DNA of 64,000 nt from CAMDHY01 sp046156265 (GTDB lineage Bacteria; Pseudomonadota; Alphaproteobacteria; Rhizobiales; Segnochrobactraceae): positions 124,001 through 188,000 of the forward strand of contig NZ_JAWDIR010000043.1 of assembly GCF_046156265.1 (NCBI RefSeq), in the 5' to 3' direction. Every line of letters starts with the position of its first letter. The first letter of the stretch is position 1. The notes beneath the pieces are model-generated. The model did no database searches. It was not told where the DNA came from and saw nothing but the letters and a program-made list of their open reading frames with translations. Both the position numbers and the translations under genes were made by a program. Below are positions 27,871 through 37,285 of the stretch, piece by piece.

Positions 27871-28842
27871 TTACTTCGGAAGTTGCTGGCGCGCCGGCGG
27901 TGGCGGGGCGGCGGGCGGCCTGGTCGCGGCGGCGGGTCGCGGCGCGGCGCGGGTCTCGACGGCCTCGCGGGCGGGCGGGGCAGGGGGCACAGGTGCCGTC
28001 GCCGCCTCGGCCTCGCGCTCGACCACTGGTGCGGCCGTGCAGACGAGGTGGGCGACGCCGTGCGGGCAGAGGCGCGTCAGACGGCGCAGCACCGGGCCGA
28101 TCGCCGAATAGGGCAGGCCCATCGCCTCGTAGACGGCATGGATGCGCATCAGCTGCCAGCCCTCGCGCGTCAGCTCGCGCTGGCGGCGGATGCCGCGCCG
28201 CATCGGGGTGTCGGCGGAGGTCGGGCGCGGCGACAACCGCTTCGCGATCAGCGGGCTCGTGTAGTCATAGAGGAGTTCGGTCTGCGGCCCCGTCACCGCT
28301 GCGAGGTCTGAGAGAACGGTGGTCATCGTCTCCGCCGGGGCGTAGGCGAACAGCCCCTCGGCGACGACCAGCGTCGGCGCCCGGCGAAGCTCCAGCCGGT
28401 CGATCCAGCCGGGCCGGCCGATGTCGGCGCCGATCAGGTGGCGGCGGTCGCAGAACGGGAACAGCGTCTCGCGCAGTGACACGATCTCCGGCAGGTCGAC
28501 GTCGATCCAGGTCAGCATGCCGTTGTCGATGCGCTGGAAGCGCGTCGACAACCCGGCGCCGAGATCGACGATCTGCGCGTGCGGGTGGCGGGAGGTGAAG
28601 GAGCCGACGATCTGGTCGATCACCCAGGTGGTGGCGATCATCGCCAGCATCGCGGGCTTGGCTGCCCGGTGCGGCTCGAGCTCGGGCTGCATCGAGCGGT
28701 AGATCGTCTCGGCGGCGCGGTCGCGGAAGCCGAGATCCGGGGCGACGTCGGCCGCGAGGGCGCGCGCGACGAGGGGGGCACAGGCCGTCTCCGCGATCCC
28801 GCCGAGAGCCGTCGCCGGTCGCTGCACCGCCTGCACCGTCAT
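27871..28842 (-). CDS. SAM-dependent methyltransferase, leucine-carboxyl-methyltransferase-like
   Basis: 323 aa. Residues about 1-265 fit the class I methyltransferase group related to leucine carboxyl methyltransferases (PF04072 type): the SAM motif is IVDLGAGLSTR, followed by an acidic strand end WIDVDLPEI and the VVAEGLFAY segment. In bacteria this group often methylates small polyketide or peptide products; the substrate here is unknown. The last 55 or so residues are a low-complexity Pro/Ala/Arg tail. Start ATG 28842; the frame is open upstream but lacks similarity. It interrupts the usual pyrG-kdsA adjacency. Confidence 0.78.
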   Translation of the reverse strand: MTVQAVQRPATALGGIAETACAPLVARALAADVAPDLGFRDRAAETIYRSMQPELEPHRAAKPAMLAMIATTWVIDQIVGSFTSRHPHAQIVDLGAGLSTRFQRIDNGMLTWIDVDLPEIVSLRETLFPFCDRRHLIGADIGRPGWIDRLELRRAPTLVVAEGLFAYAPAETMTTVLSDLAAVTGPQTELLYDYTSPLIAKRLSPRPTSADTPMRRGIRRQRELTREGWQLMRIHAVYEAMGLPYSAIGPVLRRLTRLCPHGVAHLVCTAAPVVEREAEAATAPVPPAPPAREAVETRAAPRPAAATRPPAAPPPPARQQLPK

Positions 28843-28951
28843 TCCGCCCGCCTCGCCCGGCTCCCCCCGAAGCCTGTCTTCAACTCCCCACGCACGGCAC
28901 GATCGACCCACATTGCGGCGGCGGCGAGATGGGTCGGCGCCGCCAGCGCCA

Positions 28952-30580
28952 TCAGACGAGGCGGCTCTGCTCGACCGCGGCGCCGATGAAGGAGGCGAAC
29001 AGCGGGTGCGGGTCGAAGGGGCGCGACTTCAGTTCGGGGTGGAACTGCACGCCGACGAACCAGGGATGGTCGGTGAGCTCGATCGTCTCCGGCAAGAGCC
29101 CGTCGGGCGACATGCCGGCAAACCGCATCCCCTGGGCCTCCAGGCGCTCGCGGTAGCCCGCATTGACCTCGTAGCGGTGGCGGTGGCGCTCGGAGATGTG
29201 CGTGGTGCCGTAGATCGAGGCGATCAGGCTGCCCTCGGCGAGGGTCGCCGGGAAGGCGCCGAGGCGCATGGTGCCGCCGAGGTTGCCGCCGGCGAGCCGG
29301 ATCTCGAGCTCGTTGCCGCGCATCCACTCGGTCATCAGGCCGACGACGGGCTCGGCGCTCGGGCCGAACTCGGTCGAACTCGCGAGCGGGATGTCGGCGA
29401 GGCTGCGGGCGGCCTCTATCACCGCCATCTGCATGCCGAAGCAGATGCCGAAATAGGGCACCTTGCGGCGGCGCGCGAAGCCGGCCGCGGCGATCTTGCC
29501 TTCCGCCCCGCGCTCGCCGAAGCCGCCCGGCACCAGAATGCCGTTGACCCGCTCGAGCCATGGCGCCGGATCCTCTTCCTCGAAGATTTCCGATTCGATC
29601 CACTCGATCTCGACGCGCACGTTGTTGTAGATGCCGCCGTGAACGAGCGCCTCGATCAGCGACTTGTAGGCGTCCTTCAGCCCCGTGTACTTGCCGACGA
29701 CGGCGATGGTGACGGTGCCCTCGGGGTTCTTGATGCGGCCGGAGATCGTCTGCCAGCGATCGAGCTTCGGCTCCGGCGCGTCCTTGATGCCGAAGGCGGC
29801 GAGCACTTCCGCGTCGAGCCCGTGCTCGTGATAGGCGACCGGCACGTCGTAGATCGAGGCGACGTCGAGGGCGGGGATCACCGCGCTCTCGCGCACATTG
29901 CAGAACAGCGCCAGCTTGCGGCGGTCCGAATCGGGGATCGGTCGGTCGCAGCGCACCAGCAGGATGTCGGGCTGGATGCCGATCGAGCGCAGTTCCTTCA
30001 CCGAGTGCTGGGTCGGCTTGGTCTTCAACTCGCCCGCGCTCGGGATGTAGGGCATCAGCGTCAGGTGGATGAAGACGGCGTCGCCGCGCGGCAGCTCGTT
30101 GCCGAGCTGGCGGATCGCCTCGAAGAACGGCAGGCCCTCGATGTCGCCGACCGTGCCGCCAATCTCGACGAGGACGAAGTCGACGCCCTCGTTGCCGGTG
30201 CGCACGAAGTCCTTGATGGCGTCCGTGACGTGCGGGATCACCTGCACGGTGCCGCCGAGATAGTCGCCGCGGCGCTCCTTGGCGATGATGTCCTGGTAGA
30301 TGCGCCCGGTGGTGATGTTGTCCATCCGGTTCGCCGGACGGCCGGTGAAGCGCTCGTAGTGGCCGAGGTCGAGGTCGGTCTCGGCGCCGTCATCGGTGAC
30401 GAAGACCTCGCCGTGCTGGTACGGCGACATCGTGCCCGGATCGACGTTGAGATAGGGGTCGAGCTTGCGCAGGCGGACGCTGTAGCCGCGCGCCTGCAGA
30501 AGCGCGCCGAGCGCCGCCGACGCGAGCCCCTTGCCCAAAGATGAGACCACGCCGCCGGTGATGAAGACGTACCGCGCCAT
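28952..30580 (-). CDS. pyrG: CTP synthase
   Basis: 542-aa glutamine-dependent CTP synthase, converting UTP to CTP. N-terminal synthetase domain starts with the diagnostic FITGGVVSSLGKG; the C-terminal class I glutaminase has the nucleophile in YFGICFGMQM and the HPE motif in QFHPEL. Full length for the family. Preceded on the same strand by secG, a common alphaproteobacterial order, and followed by the methyltransferase and kdsA. Confidence 0.98.
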   Translation of the reverse strand: MARYVFITGGVVSSLGKGLASAALGALLQARGYSVRLRKLDPYLNVDPGTMSPYQHGEVFVTDDGAETDLDLGHYERFTGRPANRMDNITTGRIYQDIIAKERRGDYLGGTVQVIPHVTDAIKDFVRTGNEGVDFVLVEIGGTVGDIEGLPFFEAIRQLGNELPRGDAVFIHLTLMPYIPSAGELKTKPTQHSVKELRSIGIQPDILLVRCDRPIPDSDRRKLALFCNVRESAVIPALDVASIYDVPVAYHEHGLDAEVLAAFGIKDAPEPKLDRWQTISGRIKNPEGTVTIAVVGKYTGLKDAYKSLIEALVHGGIYNNVRVEIEWIESEIFEEEDPAPWLERVNGILVPGGFGERGAEGKIAAAGFARRRKVPYFGICFGMQMAVIEAARSLADIPLASSTEFGPSAEPVVGLMTEWMRGNELEIRLAGGNLGGTMRLGAFPATLAEGSLIASIYGTTHISERHRHRYEVNAGYRERLEAQGMRFAGMSPDGLLPETIELTDHPWFVGVQFHPELKSRPFDPHPLFASFIGAAVEQSRLV

Positions 30581-30700
30581 GGGGGGCCACCCTAACAGAC
30601 AAAACCATGATTCGCCCGGGCGGAACGCACCCCGGCGGCGGCCACCGGACGGTGGCCGGCAGGCCCGCCGGGAAACCCGGTCGGGCGGACGTCGCGACCG

Positions 30701-31144
30701 TCAGTCGCCGCTCGGAACTTGCGGGCCGGTGGGCGCCGGCGGCGCCGGCGGGGCCGCCGCGTCGGGCTGGTCGCCCGGGCCGCGGAGGGTATCGAGAATG
30801 CCCTGGCCCGTGCCGCGGGTGCCGTCGTTGCCCGGGACGCCCGGTGCGCCCGGAGCGCCGCCCGGCAGCGGGTCGGTGCCGAGCACGCGCTCGAGCAGCG
30901 AATCCGTGTTCGACTGGCGGCTGCCGACAAAGGTCAGCCCGATCGAGGTGAGGAAGAAGACGCCGGCCAGGATCGCGGTCGTGCGGGTCAGCAGGTTCGC
31001 TGTGCCGCGGCTCGAGAAGAAGCCGCCACCCCCGCCGCCACCGCCGCCGATGCCGAGCGCACCGCCTTCGGATTTCTGCAGGAGCACGACCGCGACGAGC
31101 GCGAGCACGACCATGATGTGAATGACGAGAAGAACGGTTTCCAT
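30701..31144 (-). CDS. secG: Protein-export membrane protein SecG
   Basis: 147-aa SecG, the small SecYEG subunit. Two membrane helices (about 3-22 and 55-75) flank the conserved LLQKSEGGALGIG loop, here extended by a run of nine glycines and FFSSRGTANLLTR. The usual core ends near residue 80; residues 90-147 form a Gly/Pro/Ala-rich tail of low complexity, longer than in enterobacteria but common in Rhizobiales. Divergent from aspS across a 275-base gap and upstream of pyrG. Confidence 0.93.
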   Translation of the reverse strand: METVLLVIHIMVVLALVAVVLLQKSEGGALGIGGGGGGGGGFFSSRGTANLLTRTTAILAGVFFLTSIGLTFVGSRQSNTDSLLERVLGTDPLPGGAPGAPGVPGNDGTRGTGQGILDTLRGPGDQPDAAAPPAPPAPTGPQVPSGD

Positions 31145-31419
31145 GAGGGGACCGGGACCGACGCGGGCAAGGGGGATATCGTGAAGTCGGGCGGCTTTTA
31201 CAACATCGCTCCCGCCGGCACCACCCCGATGCCGCCGCCGCGTCGAGGTGTCCGCCGACCGGCCGGCCGCGCGCGCTCGCCATTGCACCACGGGTGCTCC
31301 GTGGCGCCACACCCCGCCGTCCTTGACAAGGCGCCGGTCGCGTGCCGTGTTCCGCCGCCCGCCGGAAACCCGCCGGGCCGTCCGCCGACCCCTTGCGCAC
31401 CGCCGTCCGAGAGCCAGTC

Positions 31420-33195
31420 ATGCACAGATATAGAAGCCACACCTGCGGCGCCCTGCGCGAGAGCGACGTCGGCACGAGCGTCCGTCTGTCCGGCTGGGTT
31501 CACCGGGTGCGCGATCATGGCGGCCTCCTCTTCGTCGACCTGCGCGACCATTACGGCCTGACGCAGATCGTCTGCGATCCGGATTCGCCCGCCTTCCCGG
31601 TGATCGAGACGCTGCGCGCCGAGTGGGTCGTGCGCATTGACGGCGAGGTGAAGGCGCGCACGCCCGAGACCATCAACGACCGCCTGCCGACGGGCCGCGT
31701 CGAGGTCTTCGTCCGCGAGGCGGAGGTGCTGTCGGCCTCGAAGGAGCTGCCGCTGCCGGTGTTCGGCGAGCCGGACTATCCGGAGGAGACGCGGCTTCGC
31801 TACCGCTTCATCGATCTGCGCCGCGAGACGCTGCACAAGAACATCATGACGCGCACCGCGGTCATTTCCGAGATGCGCAAGCGGATGCAGGCTTCCGGCT
31901 TCACCGAGTTCCAGACGCCGATCCTCACCGCTTCGAGCCCCGAGGGCGCGCGCGACTTCCTCGTCCCCTCGCGCATCCACGCCGGCAAGTTCTACGCCCT
32001 GCCGCAGGCGCCGCAGCAGTACAAGCAGCTGCTGATGGTCGCGGGCTTCGACCGCTATTTCCAGATCGCCCCGTGCTTCCGCGACGAGGACCCGCGCGCC
32101 GACCGACTGCCGGGCGAGTTCTACCAGCTCGACCTCGAGATGAGCTTCGTCGAGCAGGACGACGTCTTCGAGACGATGGAGCCGGTGATGCGCGGCGTCT
32201 TCGAGACGTTCGGCAACGGCTTCCCGGTCACCCAGGAATTCCCGCGCATCCCGCACTCGGTGGCGATGCGCAAGTACGGCTCCGACAAGCCGGACCTGCG
32301 CAACCCGATCGAGATGCAGGCCGTCACCGACCACTTCGCCGGCTCCGGCTTCAAGGTCTTCGCCGGCATGATCGCCAACGACCCGAAGGTCGAGATCTGG
32401 GCGATCCCGGCGCCGAAGGGCGGCAACCGCGCCTTCTGCGACCGCATGAATTCCTGGGCGCAGGGCGAGGGCCAGCCCGGGCTCGGCTACATCTTCTGGC
32501 GCGAGGGCGAGGAGGGCGGCGCGGGCCCGCTCGCCAAGAACATCGGCCCGGAGCGCACGGCGGCGATCGCTGCCCAGCTCGGCCTCGGCGTCGGCGACGC
32601 CTGCTTCTTCGTCGCCGGCCGGCCGGAGAAGTTCACGGCGTTTGCGGGTGCGGCGCGCACGCGCATCGGCCGCGAGCTTGGCATCATCGACGAGGACCGC
32701 TTCGCCCTCGCCTGGATCGTCGACTTCCCGATGTTCGAGTGGAACGAGGAGGAGAAGCGGGTCGACTTCGCCCACAATCCGTTCTCGATGCCGAAGGGCG
32801 GCCTCGAGGGGCTCGAATCCACCGACCCGCTCGCCCTGTCGGCCTACCAGTACGACCTCGTCTGCAACGGTTACGAGATCGCCTCCGGCGCCATCCGCAA
32901 CCACAAGCCGGAGATCATGAAGAAGGTCTTCGAGGTGGCCGGCTACGACGAGAGCGTGCTGATCGAGCGCTTCGGCGGCATGTACCGCGCCTTCCAGTAC
33001 GGCGCTCCGCCGCACGGCGGCATGGCGGCCGGCGTCGACCGCGTGGCGATGCTGATCTGCGGCGTCCAGAACCTGCGCGAGGTGGCGCTGTTCCCGATGA
33101 ACCAGCAGTGGATCGACTTGCTGATGGGCGCCCCCGCGGACCCCACCCCGAAGCAGCTCCGCGAGCTCAACCTCCGGGTCGTCAAGCCGGCCTGA
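31420..33195 (+). CDS. aspS: Aspartyl-tRNA synthetase
   Basis: 591-aa class IIb synthetase charging tRNA with aspartate. N-terminal OB fold (SVRLSGWVHRVRDHGGL), class II motif 2 region (FRDEDPRADRLPGEFYQLD) and motif 3 (GGMAAGVDRVAML) are all visible, with the bacterial GAD insertion domain between about residues 290 and 420. Start ATG 31420 is in good agreement with family N-termini; the in-frame start at 31342 is rejected. Divergent from secG; a 153-bp palindromic repeat lies just downstream. Confidence 0.97.
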   Translation: MHRYRSHTCGALRESDVGTSVRLSGWVHRVRDHGGLLFVDLRDHYGLTQIVCDPDSPAFPVIETLRAEWVVRIDGEVKARTPETINDRLPTGRVEVFVREAEVLSASKELPLPVFGEPDYPEETRLRYRFIDLRRETLHKNIMTRTAVISEMRKRMQASGFTEFQTPILTASSPEGARDFLVPSRIHAGKFYALPQAPQQYKQLLMVAGFDRYFQIAPCFRDEDPRADRLPGEFYQLDLEMSFVEQDDVFETMEPVMRGVFETFGNGFPVTQEFPRIPHSVAMRKYGSDKPDLRNPIEMQAVTDHFAGSGFKVFAGMIANDPKVEIWAIPAPKGGNRAFCDRMNSWAQGEGQPGLGYIFWREGEEGGAGPLAKNIGPERTAAIAAQLGLGVGDACFFVAGRPEKFTAFAGAARTRIGRELGIIDEDRFALAWIVDFPMFEWNEEEKRVDFAHNPFSMPKGGLEGLESTDPLALSAYQYDLVCNGYEIASGAIRNHKPEIMKKVFEVAGYDESVLIERFGGMYRAFQYGAPPHGGMAAGVDRVAMLICGVQNLREVALFPMNQQWIDLLMGAPADPTPKQLRELNLRVVKPA

Positions 33196-33240
33196 GGCGG
33201 GGAGGGGGAGTCCGTCCGCCCTCGGCGCCGCCCTTCCAGC

Positions 33241-33393
33241 CGTCATCCCGGACGCGAAGCAACGCGGAGCGATCCGGGACCCAGCGGAAGGGTCGTCGCG
33301 CAGAGCGCGACGCAATAGACGCGCCTCCGGCGCGCAATGTCCCGCTGGGTCCCGGATCAGCGCTCGGCTGCGCCTCGCTTGTCCGGGATGACG
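33241..33393. repeat. Large palindromic intergenic repeat element
   Basis: 153 bp between the convergent ends of aspS and the 702-aa exported protein gene. Outer arms CGTCATCCCGGAC and GTCCGGGATGACG are perfect inverted repeats; inner arms GATCCGGGACCCAGCGG and CCGCTGGGTCCCGGATC also pair, giving a long cruciform or RNA hairpin with a short variable centre. This layout is that of the dispersed palindromic repeats found in many Rhizobiales genomes. No second copy occurs in this window. It may serve as a bidirectional terminator. Confidence 0.8.
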
Positions 33394-33442
33394 TCGGTGG
33401 TGCGCGCCGGAGCGAGGCGTCGATGCTTGCGCACCGCTTCCC

Positions 33443-35554
33443 CTACTGCCGGTACTCCACCACCGCATTCAACAGCTTCACCAGCGAGCCCGGCGCCAGC
33501 GTCGCGGCGCCGACGACCTGCACCAGAGGCACCGGCTGGGCCGGGCGGGCGACGAGTTCGAGGCTGCCGGTCGGGCCGGTGAGGAACTGCTTCACCGCGC
33601 TGCCGAGGCTGTCGGCGAAGCCGTCGCCGGACATCGGTGCGAGCTCGTTGCGGATGACGTCGCCGATCACGCCGATCGCCGTTTCCGGCGAGATCTGCTG
33701 CTCCTTGGCGAAGTCGGCCAGCGGGCCGGCGAGCTTCGGCGCATTGGAGAAGCGCGCCGTGACGCCGTCCACCATCACCTCGGGCATCGCGAGCTGTGCC
33801 TTGTCCGGCGCCTCGAAGACGGTGCGCGGCACGCCAGACAGCGCCATCGTCACCTCCGCTGAGCCGAGGCCCTCGACGGTGAGCGCGAACGGGTCGAGGT
33901 CGAAGGTGTTCGCCCCTTCCGTCCACGTCGTCACGTAGCGGCCGTCGATGTTCACCTGCTCGATGCCGGCCTGCTCGAGGAAGGCCTTGGCGTCCGGATC
34001 GGTGACGAGCGCGGTCGGGAACGACAGGCCGGAAAGCTCGATCGCCGTCTCCGTCGGCACCGGCGGCACGAAGCCGCCGAGGGTGAGGGCGAAGCGGTCC
34101 AGGGCGACCGGCCCAGTCATGTCGCTGTCGACGGCGAGGCCTTCGAGCTCGACGCCGCCGATCATCGGCACGACGTCGAGGATCTGCCGCGTCGACGGCT
34201 CGATCGGCTGGCCGCCGCCGAGCGGATCGCTGCCCAGCCGGGCGAGCGCCATGATCGCCTCCTTCGTCGGGAAGACGACATCGCGGATGGCGAAGCGGCC
34301 GAGCGCGAAGGTGCCGAGATTGTTCGGCCCGTCCTCGCCGCGCGCCTCGATCTTGCCGATCGAGAACAGCCCCATGCCGTCCTTGGAGAGGCGCTCCAGC
34401 ACCATCTCGCCGAAACTCATCGCGAGTTCCGGCATGTCGAACGAGAAGCCCTCGGCCGAGAGCCTTCCGACCGCGAAGCCCTGGTAGACGGTCAGCGCGA
34501 GGTCGGCGACGTCGGCGGGATCGACGGAACCCGCCTGGGCCGCGAGGATCAGCCGGTCGATCTCGCGGGCGACGTTCACCTCCGGCACGCCGACGCGCAC
34601 GTCCTCGATCGACTGTGCGCCGATGGTGTAGCCGAGGTCCGCGCCGCTCACCTCCACGGCACCGACCTTGGCGCTCGCCAGCATCGACACCGGCGGCTTG
34701 CCGAGGCCCGGCCCGCCGCGGAAGATCGCGTCGTAGAAGGGTGCATAGGCGTAGCCGAGAAGCTCCTGCGGGCCCTGGCGAACCGTCATCTCCTGGCGCG
34801 TCGGCGGCGGCAGGGTGCCGTCAGGCCCCGGCGTGAAGTTCGCCACCTCCATGATCATCGTCCCCTCGGAGGGGCCGATCAGGACGCGCTCGAAGGTGCC
34901 CCCGGACGTGCCGGAGACCTCCATCGGCCCCATCGTCATAGTCTGCCCGCCGTCCGGTTGGATGATCTCCACCTCGGTGCGCTCGACGCGGTCGGCGCTC
35001 GCCGACCACTGCACGCCCATCCGCCAGAGCGGCTCGAAGCGAGAGAACGGCCGGTCGGGGTCGGCGGGAATATCGGGCCAGGCCGCCCAGCGGGGCTCAG
35101 TCGAGGTGTAGTCGTGGAGCACCTCCCGGAAGCCGAGACCCTCGCCACCCACCTCGCCGGAGGCCGCCAGCGTCATCACCGGCGCCGCGAACGAGGCCGC
35201 CGCGAAACCTTCGCTGGTCCGCCGGAGGTCGGTGAAGCGCATCTCCGGGATCGACGCCTCGAGGGCGTAGGTGAGGCGCTCCGCCGGAGTGTTCGCGTCG
35301 CTGGACGGCATCGTGATGACCCCGGTCCAGGTGAGCTCCAGGCCCTTCATCACCGTGACGGCGCCGCCCTCCGCCTCCTCGACCGCGGCGATCTCGAAAT
35401 CGAGACCCTCGACGTTCAGCCCCGCGGCCCAGGCCTTCCACCCCTCGACGATGTCGCGGCCCTCTGCGGCCGCGACGGGGAGGGACAGAAACGGCAGCGC
35501 GGTCGCCGACAACAGGGCGGCGGCGCCGATGGCAGGCCAGGAACGTCGCGTCAT
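33443..35554 (-). CDS. Large exported protein of unknown function, paralogue A
   Basis: 703 residues with a Sec signal peptide (about 1-29, ending VAAAEG). No known domain recognised. The body is a long series of alternating beta-like segments with recurrent phrases such as VEGLDF, LEGLAV and LTVEGLGSAEVTMALSG, reminiscent of AsmA/DUF945-like elongated periplasmic proteins. The last about 200 residues align with the C-terminus of the neighbouring protein (35705-36871), including the shared PAQPVP motif and a final LLNA...Q end. Probably periplasmic or outer-membrane associated. Same strand as its paralogue, 150 bases apart. Confidence 0.75.
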   Translation of the reverse strand: MTRRSWPAIGAAALLSATALPFLSLPVAAAEGRDIVEGWKAWAAGLNVEGLDFEIAAVEEAEGGAVTVMKGLELTWTGVITMPSSDANTPAERLTYALEASIPEMRFTDLRRTSEGFAAASFAAPVMTLAASGEVGGEGLGFREVLHDYTSTEPRWAAWPDIPADPDRPFSRFEPLWRMGVQWSASADRVERTEVEIIQPDGGQTMTMGPMEVSGTSGGTFERVLIGPSEGTMIMEVANFTPGPDGTLPPPTRQEMTVRQGPQELLGYAYAPFYDAIFRGGPGLGKPPVSMLASAKVGAVEVSGADLGYTIGAQSIEDVRVGVPEVNVAREIDRLILAAQAGSVDPADVADLALTVYQGFAVGRLSAEGFSFDMPELAMSFGEMVLERLSKDGMGLFSIGKIEARGEDGPNNLGTFALGRFAIRDVVFPTKEAIMALARLGSDPLGGGQPIEPSTRQILDVVPMIGGVELEGLAVDSDMTGPVALDRFALTLGGFVPPVPTETAIELSGLSFPTALVTDPDAKAFLEQAGIEQVNIDGRYVTTWTEGANTFDLDPFALTVEGLGSAEVTMALSGVPRTVFEAPDKAQLAMPEVMVDGVTARFSNAPKLAGPLADFAKEQQISPETAIGVIGDVIRNELAPMSGDGFADSLGSAVKQFLTGPTGSLELVARPAQPVPLVQVVGAATLAPGSLVKLLNAVVEYRQ

Positions 35555-35704
35555 GGGGCGTCTCGCAGAGGTCTTGGAGGGGAAGGCGGATCGTAGCGGC
35601 GGTGAAGTCGCTTCTGCCGACGCGTGCGGCCGCGGTTGTCGTCAGGTCGCGGCGGCAGGCGAGGGGGCCGTGGCGGGCGCCGAAGGGCGGCGCCCGCCAT
35701 GCTA

Positions 35705-36871
35705 TCACTGGTTGGCGTCGACCGTCACGTTGAGCACCGTCGGCAGAGACTGCGGCGCCATCATCGCGGTACCGACGAGCTGGGCGATCGGCACCGGCTG
35801 GGCGGGTGCCGCGGTGATCGTCAGGTTCTGCGGCGCCTTCAGGAAGGCGGTGGCGGCGGCCGCCACCTTGCCTTCGAAGTCGGGGTTGCCGATCATCTGC
35901 AGCATCTGCGGCAGCGCCTGGGTCAGCTGGTCGACGAGGGCCTCCGGCGTGGTGCCGGCGTCCTTCGCCTGCGCGTCGATCAGGCGGTTCACCACCGACT
36001 GGTTCTCGAAGGAAATCTCGAGCTCCTCAACCGTCAGGCCCTGCAGCAACTGCATCTTCTGATCGTCGTTGCCGTCGGCCTTCAGCTGCGCCATCACCTC
36101 CTCGGTGAGACCGCCGAGGCTCGCATAGAGCGACAGCGAGCCCATGGCGTCTCCAGAGATGGTGATCTCCTCGACGGTCAGGCTCTCCTCGTCGGCGTCC
36201 CAGCCGCCGGCCAGCACCAGCGACAGCTTCAGGGTGTCGTAGCCGAGGCGGGTCAGCTGCGCCTTCGTGTCCTCGTCGGGCAGCTTGGCGACGTCGATGA
36301 CGATGTTGTCGGCGGCGAACGACATCTCGCGGGGCGTGCCGTCGACGACGTCGCCGGTCTTCACCTCGACGGTCTCGATCGGGATCGACGTGCCGTCATC
36401 GACGGTGATGACGACGCCGGTCGCGGTCATCTCGCCGAGCGTCGTGTCGAGATCCGGCGACACCGCGTCCTCGACCGAGCCGGCGACGCCGGCGCCGGTG
36501 ATCTGCGCGATGGTGACGCCGGCGCTGCCGCCGTCCTCCTTGATGGCGATCGCGGTCGCCGCCACGGCGCCGGCCTCGATGCGCCCGTCGGCGACGGAGG
36601 CCTCGTCGAGCGTCAGCGAGCCGATCGTCAGCGTCGAGGTCTTGCCGTTCTCGCCCGGTGCCGTCGTCGCCTTGAGGTCGGTGATCGTGGCGGTGTCGGC
36701 ATCGCCGCTGACGCCGCCCCAGCTGATGTTGGTGGCGCCACCCGACTCCATGCCCGCGATCACCGCATCGGCGATGGCGTTGCCGGTGGGGTCGGCCGCG
36801 AGCGCCGGCGCGCCGGCGAGGATGAGGACGGCGAGGCTGGGTCCGGCGAGGCGTAGCGGAAGTCGGGGCAT
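35705..36871 (-). CDS. Exported protein of unknown function, paralogue B
   Basis: 388 aa with a signal peptide (LAVLILAGAPALA, cleaved before ADP). No known domain recognised. Predicted to be beta-rich, acidic and Thr/Ala/Gly-rich, with an alpha-helical stretch (about 285-345). The C-terminal part from about residue 205 (LGYDTLKLSLVLAGG onward) matches the same part of the larger protein downstream, ending PAQPVPIAQLVGTAMMAPQSL. Start ATG 36871 chosen because the signal peptide begins there; the frame is open to 36922. Divergent from glmU across about 400 bases. Confidence 0.75.
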   Translation of the reverse strand: MPRLPLRLAGPSLAVLILAGAPALAADPTGNAIADAVIAGMESGGATNISWGGVSGDADTATITDLKATTAPGENGKTSTLTIGSLTLDEASVADGRIEAGAVAATAIAIKEDGGSAGVTIAQITGAGVAGSVEDAVSPDLDTTLGEMTATGVVITVDDGTSIPIETVEVKTGDVVDGTPREMSFAADNIVIDVAKLPDEDTKAQLTRLGYDTLKLSLVLAGGWDADEESLTVEEITISGDAMGSLSLYASLGGLTEEVMAQLKADGNDDQKMQLLQGLTVEELEISFENQSVVNRLIDAQAKDAGTTPEALVDQLTQALPQMLQMIGNPDFEGKVAAAATAFLKAPQNLTITAAPAQPVPIAQLVGTAMMAPQSLPTVLNVTVDANQ

Positions 36872-37285
36872 CGAAGGCTCCTTGGGGGGTCCGGTTCGGA
36901 CCGGGGAGAGAAAGCACCGCATTGCGGCACTCGGAAGGACGGGGCGGTGTCGCGGGCGGCACCGGAGACGAGAGGCGGACGCCGGGGGGCGGCGTCTGGA
37001 ATCGAGACATTCAGACTAACGGGTCACCCCGGCGACGCTGTGACGGGCGTCACGCGCGTCGGCAAAGAGGCCGCAGGACGAGACTCGCCGTGATCGTCAC
37101 ACCAATGCGGCCGGCGCCGCGGCCGCCATCAATTCGTCGGCACTTTGGGGGAGGGACCGCGACGGAGCAAGCGCGCGCCGTCGCCTTGACGCGCTCGTGA
37201 CGGCGAGGACAAGTGCGCCTCCGCTGCCGAGGACGGCCGCCGTTCGGCCAAACGGCGCGGGTCGGCGAGGACGAAGGAGAAGACG
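36872..37285. other. Divergent intergenic region before glmU with a palindrome
   Basis: About 414 bases between the exported-protein gene and glmU. Contains GTGACG-GG-CGTCAC at 37040-37053, a perfect 6-bp inverted repeat with a 2-base centre, a possible regulator site. No gene-like frame; the rest shows nothing I can assign. Confidence 0.4.

Noticed and set aside
31018..31060. GC-rich repeat-like run within secG
   Set aside because: It simply encodes the poly-glycine loop of SecG; not a CRISPR or independent repeat.
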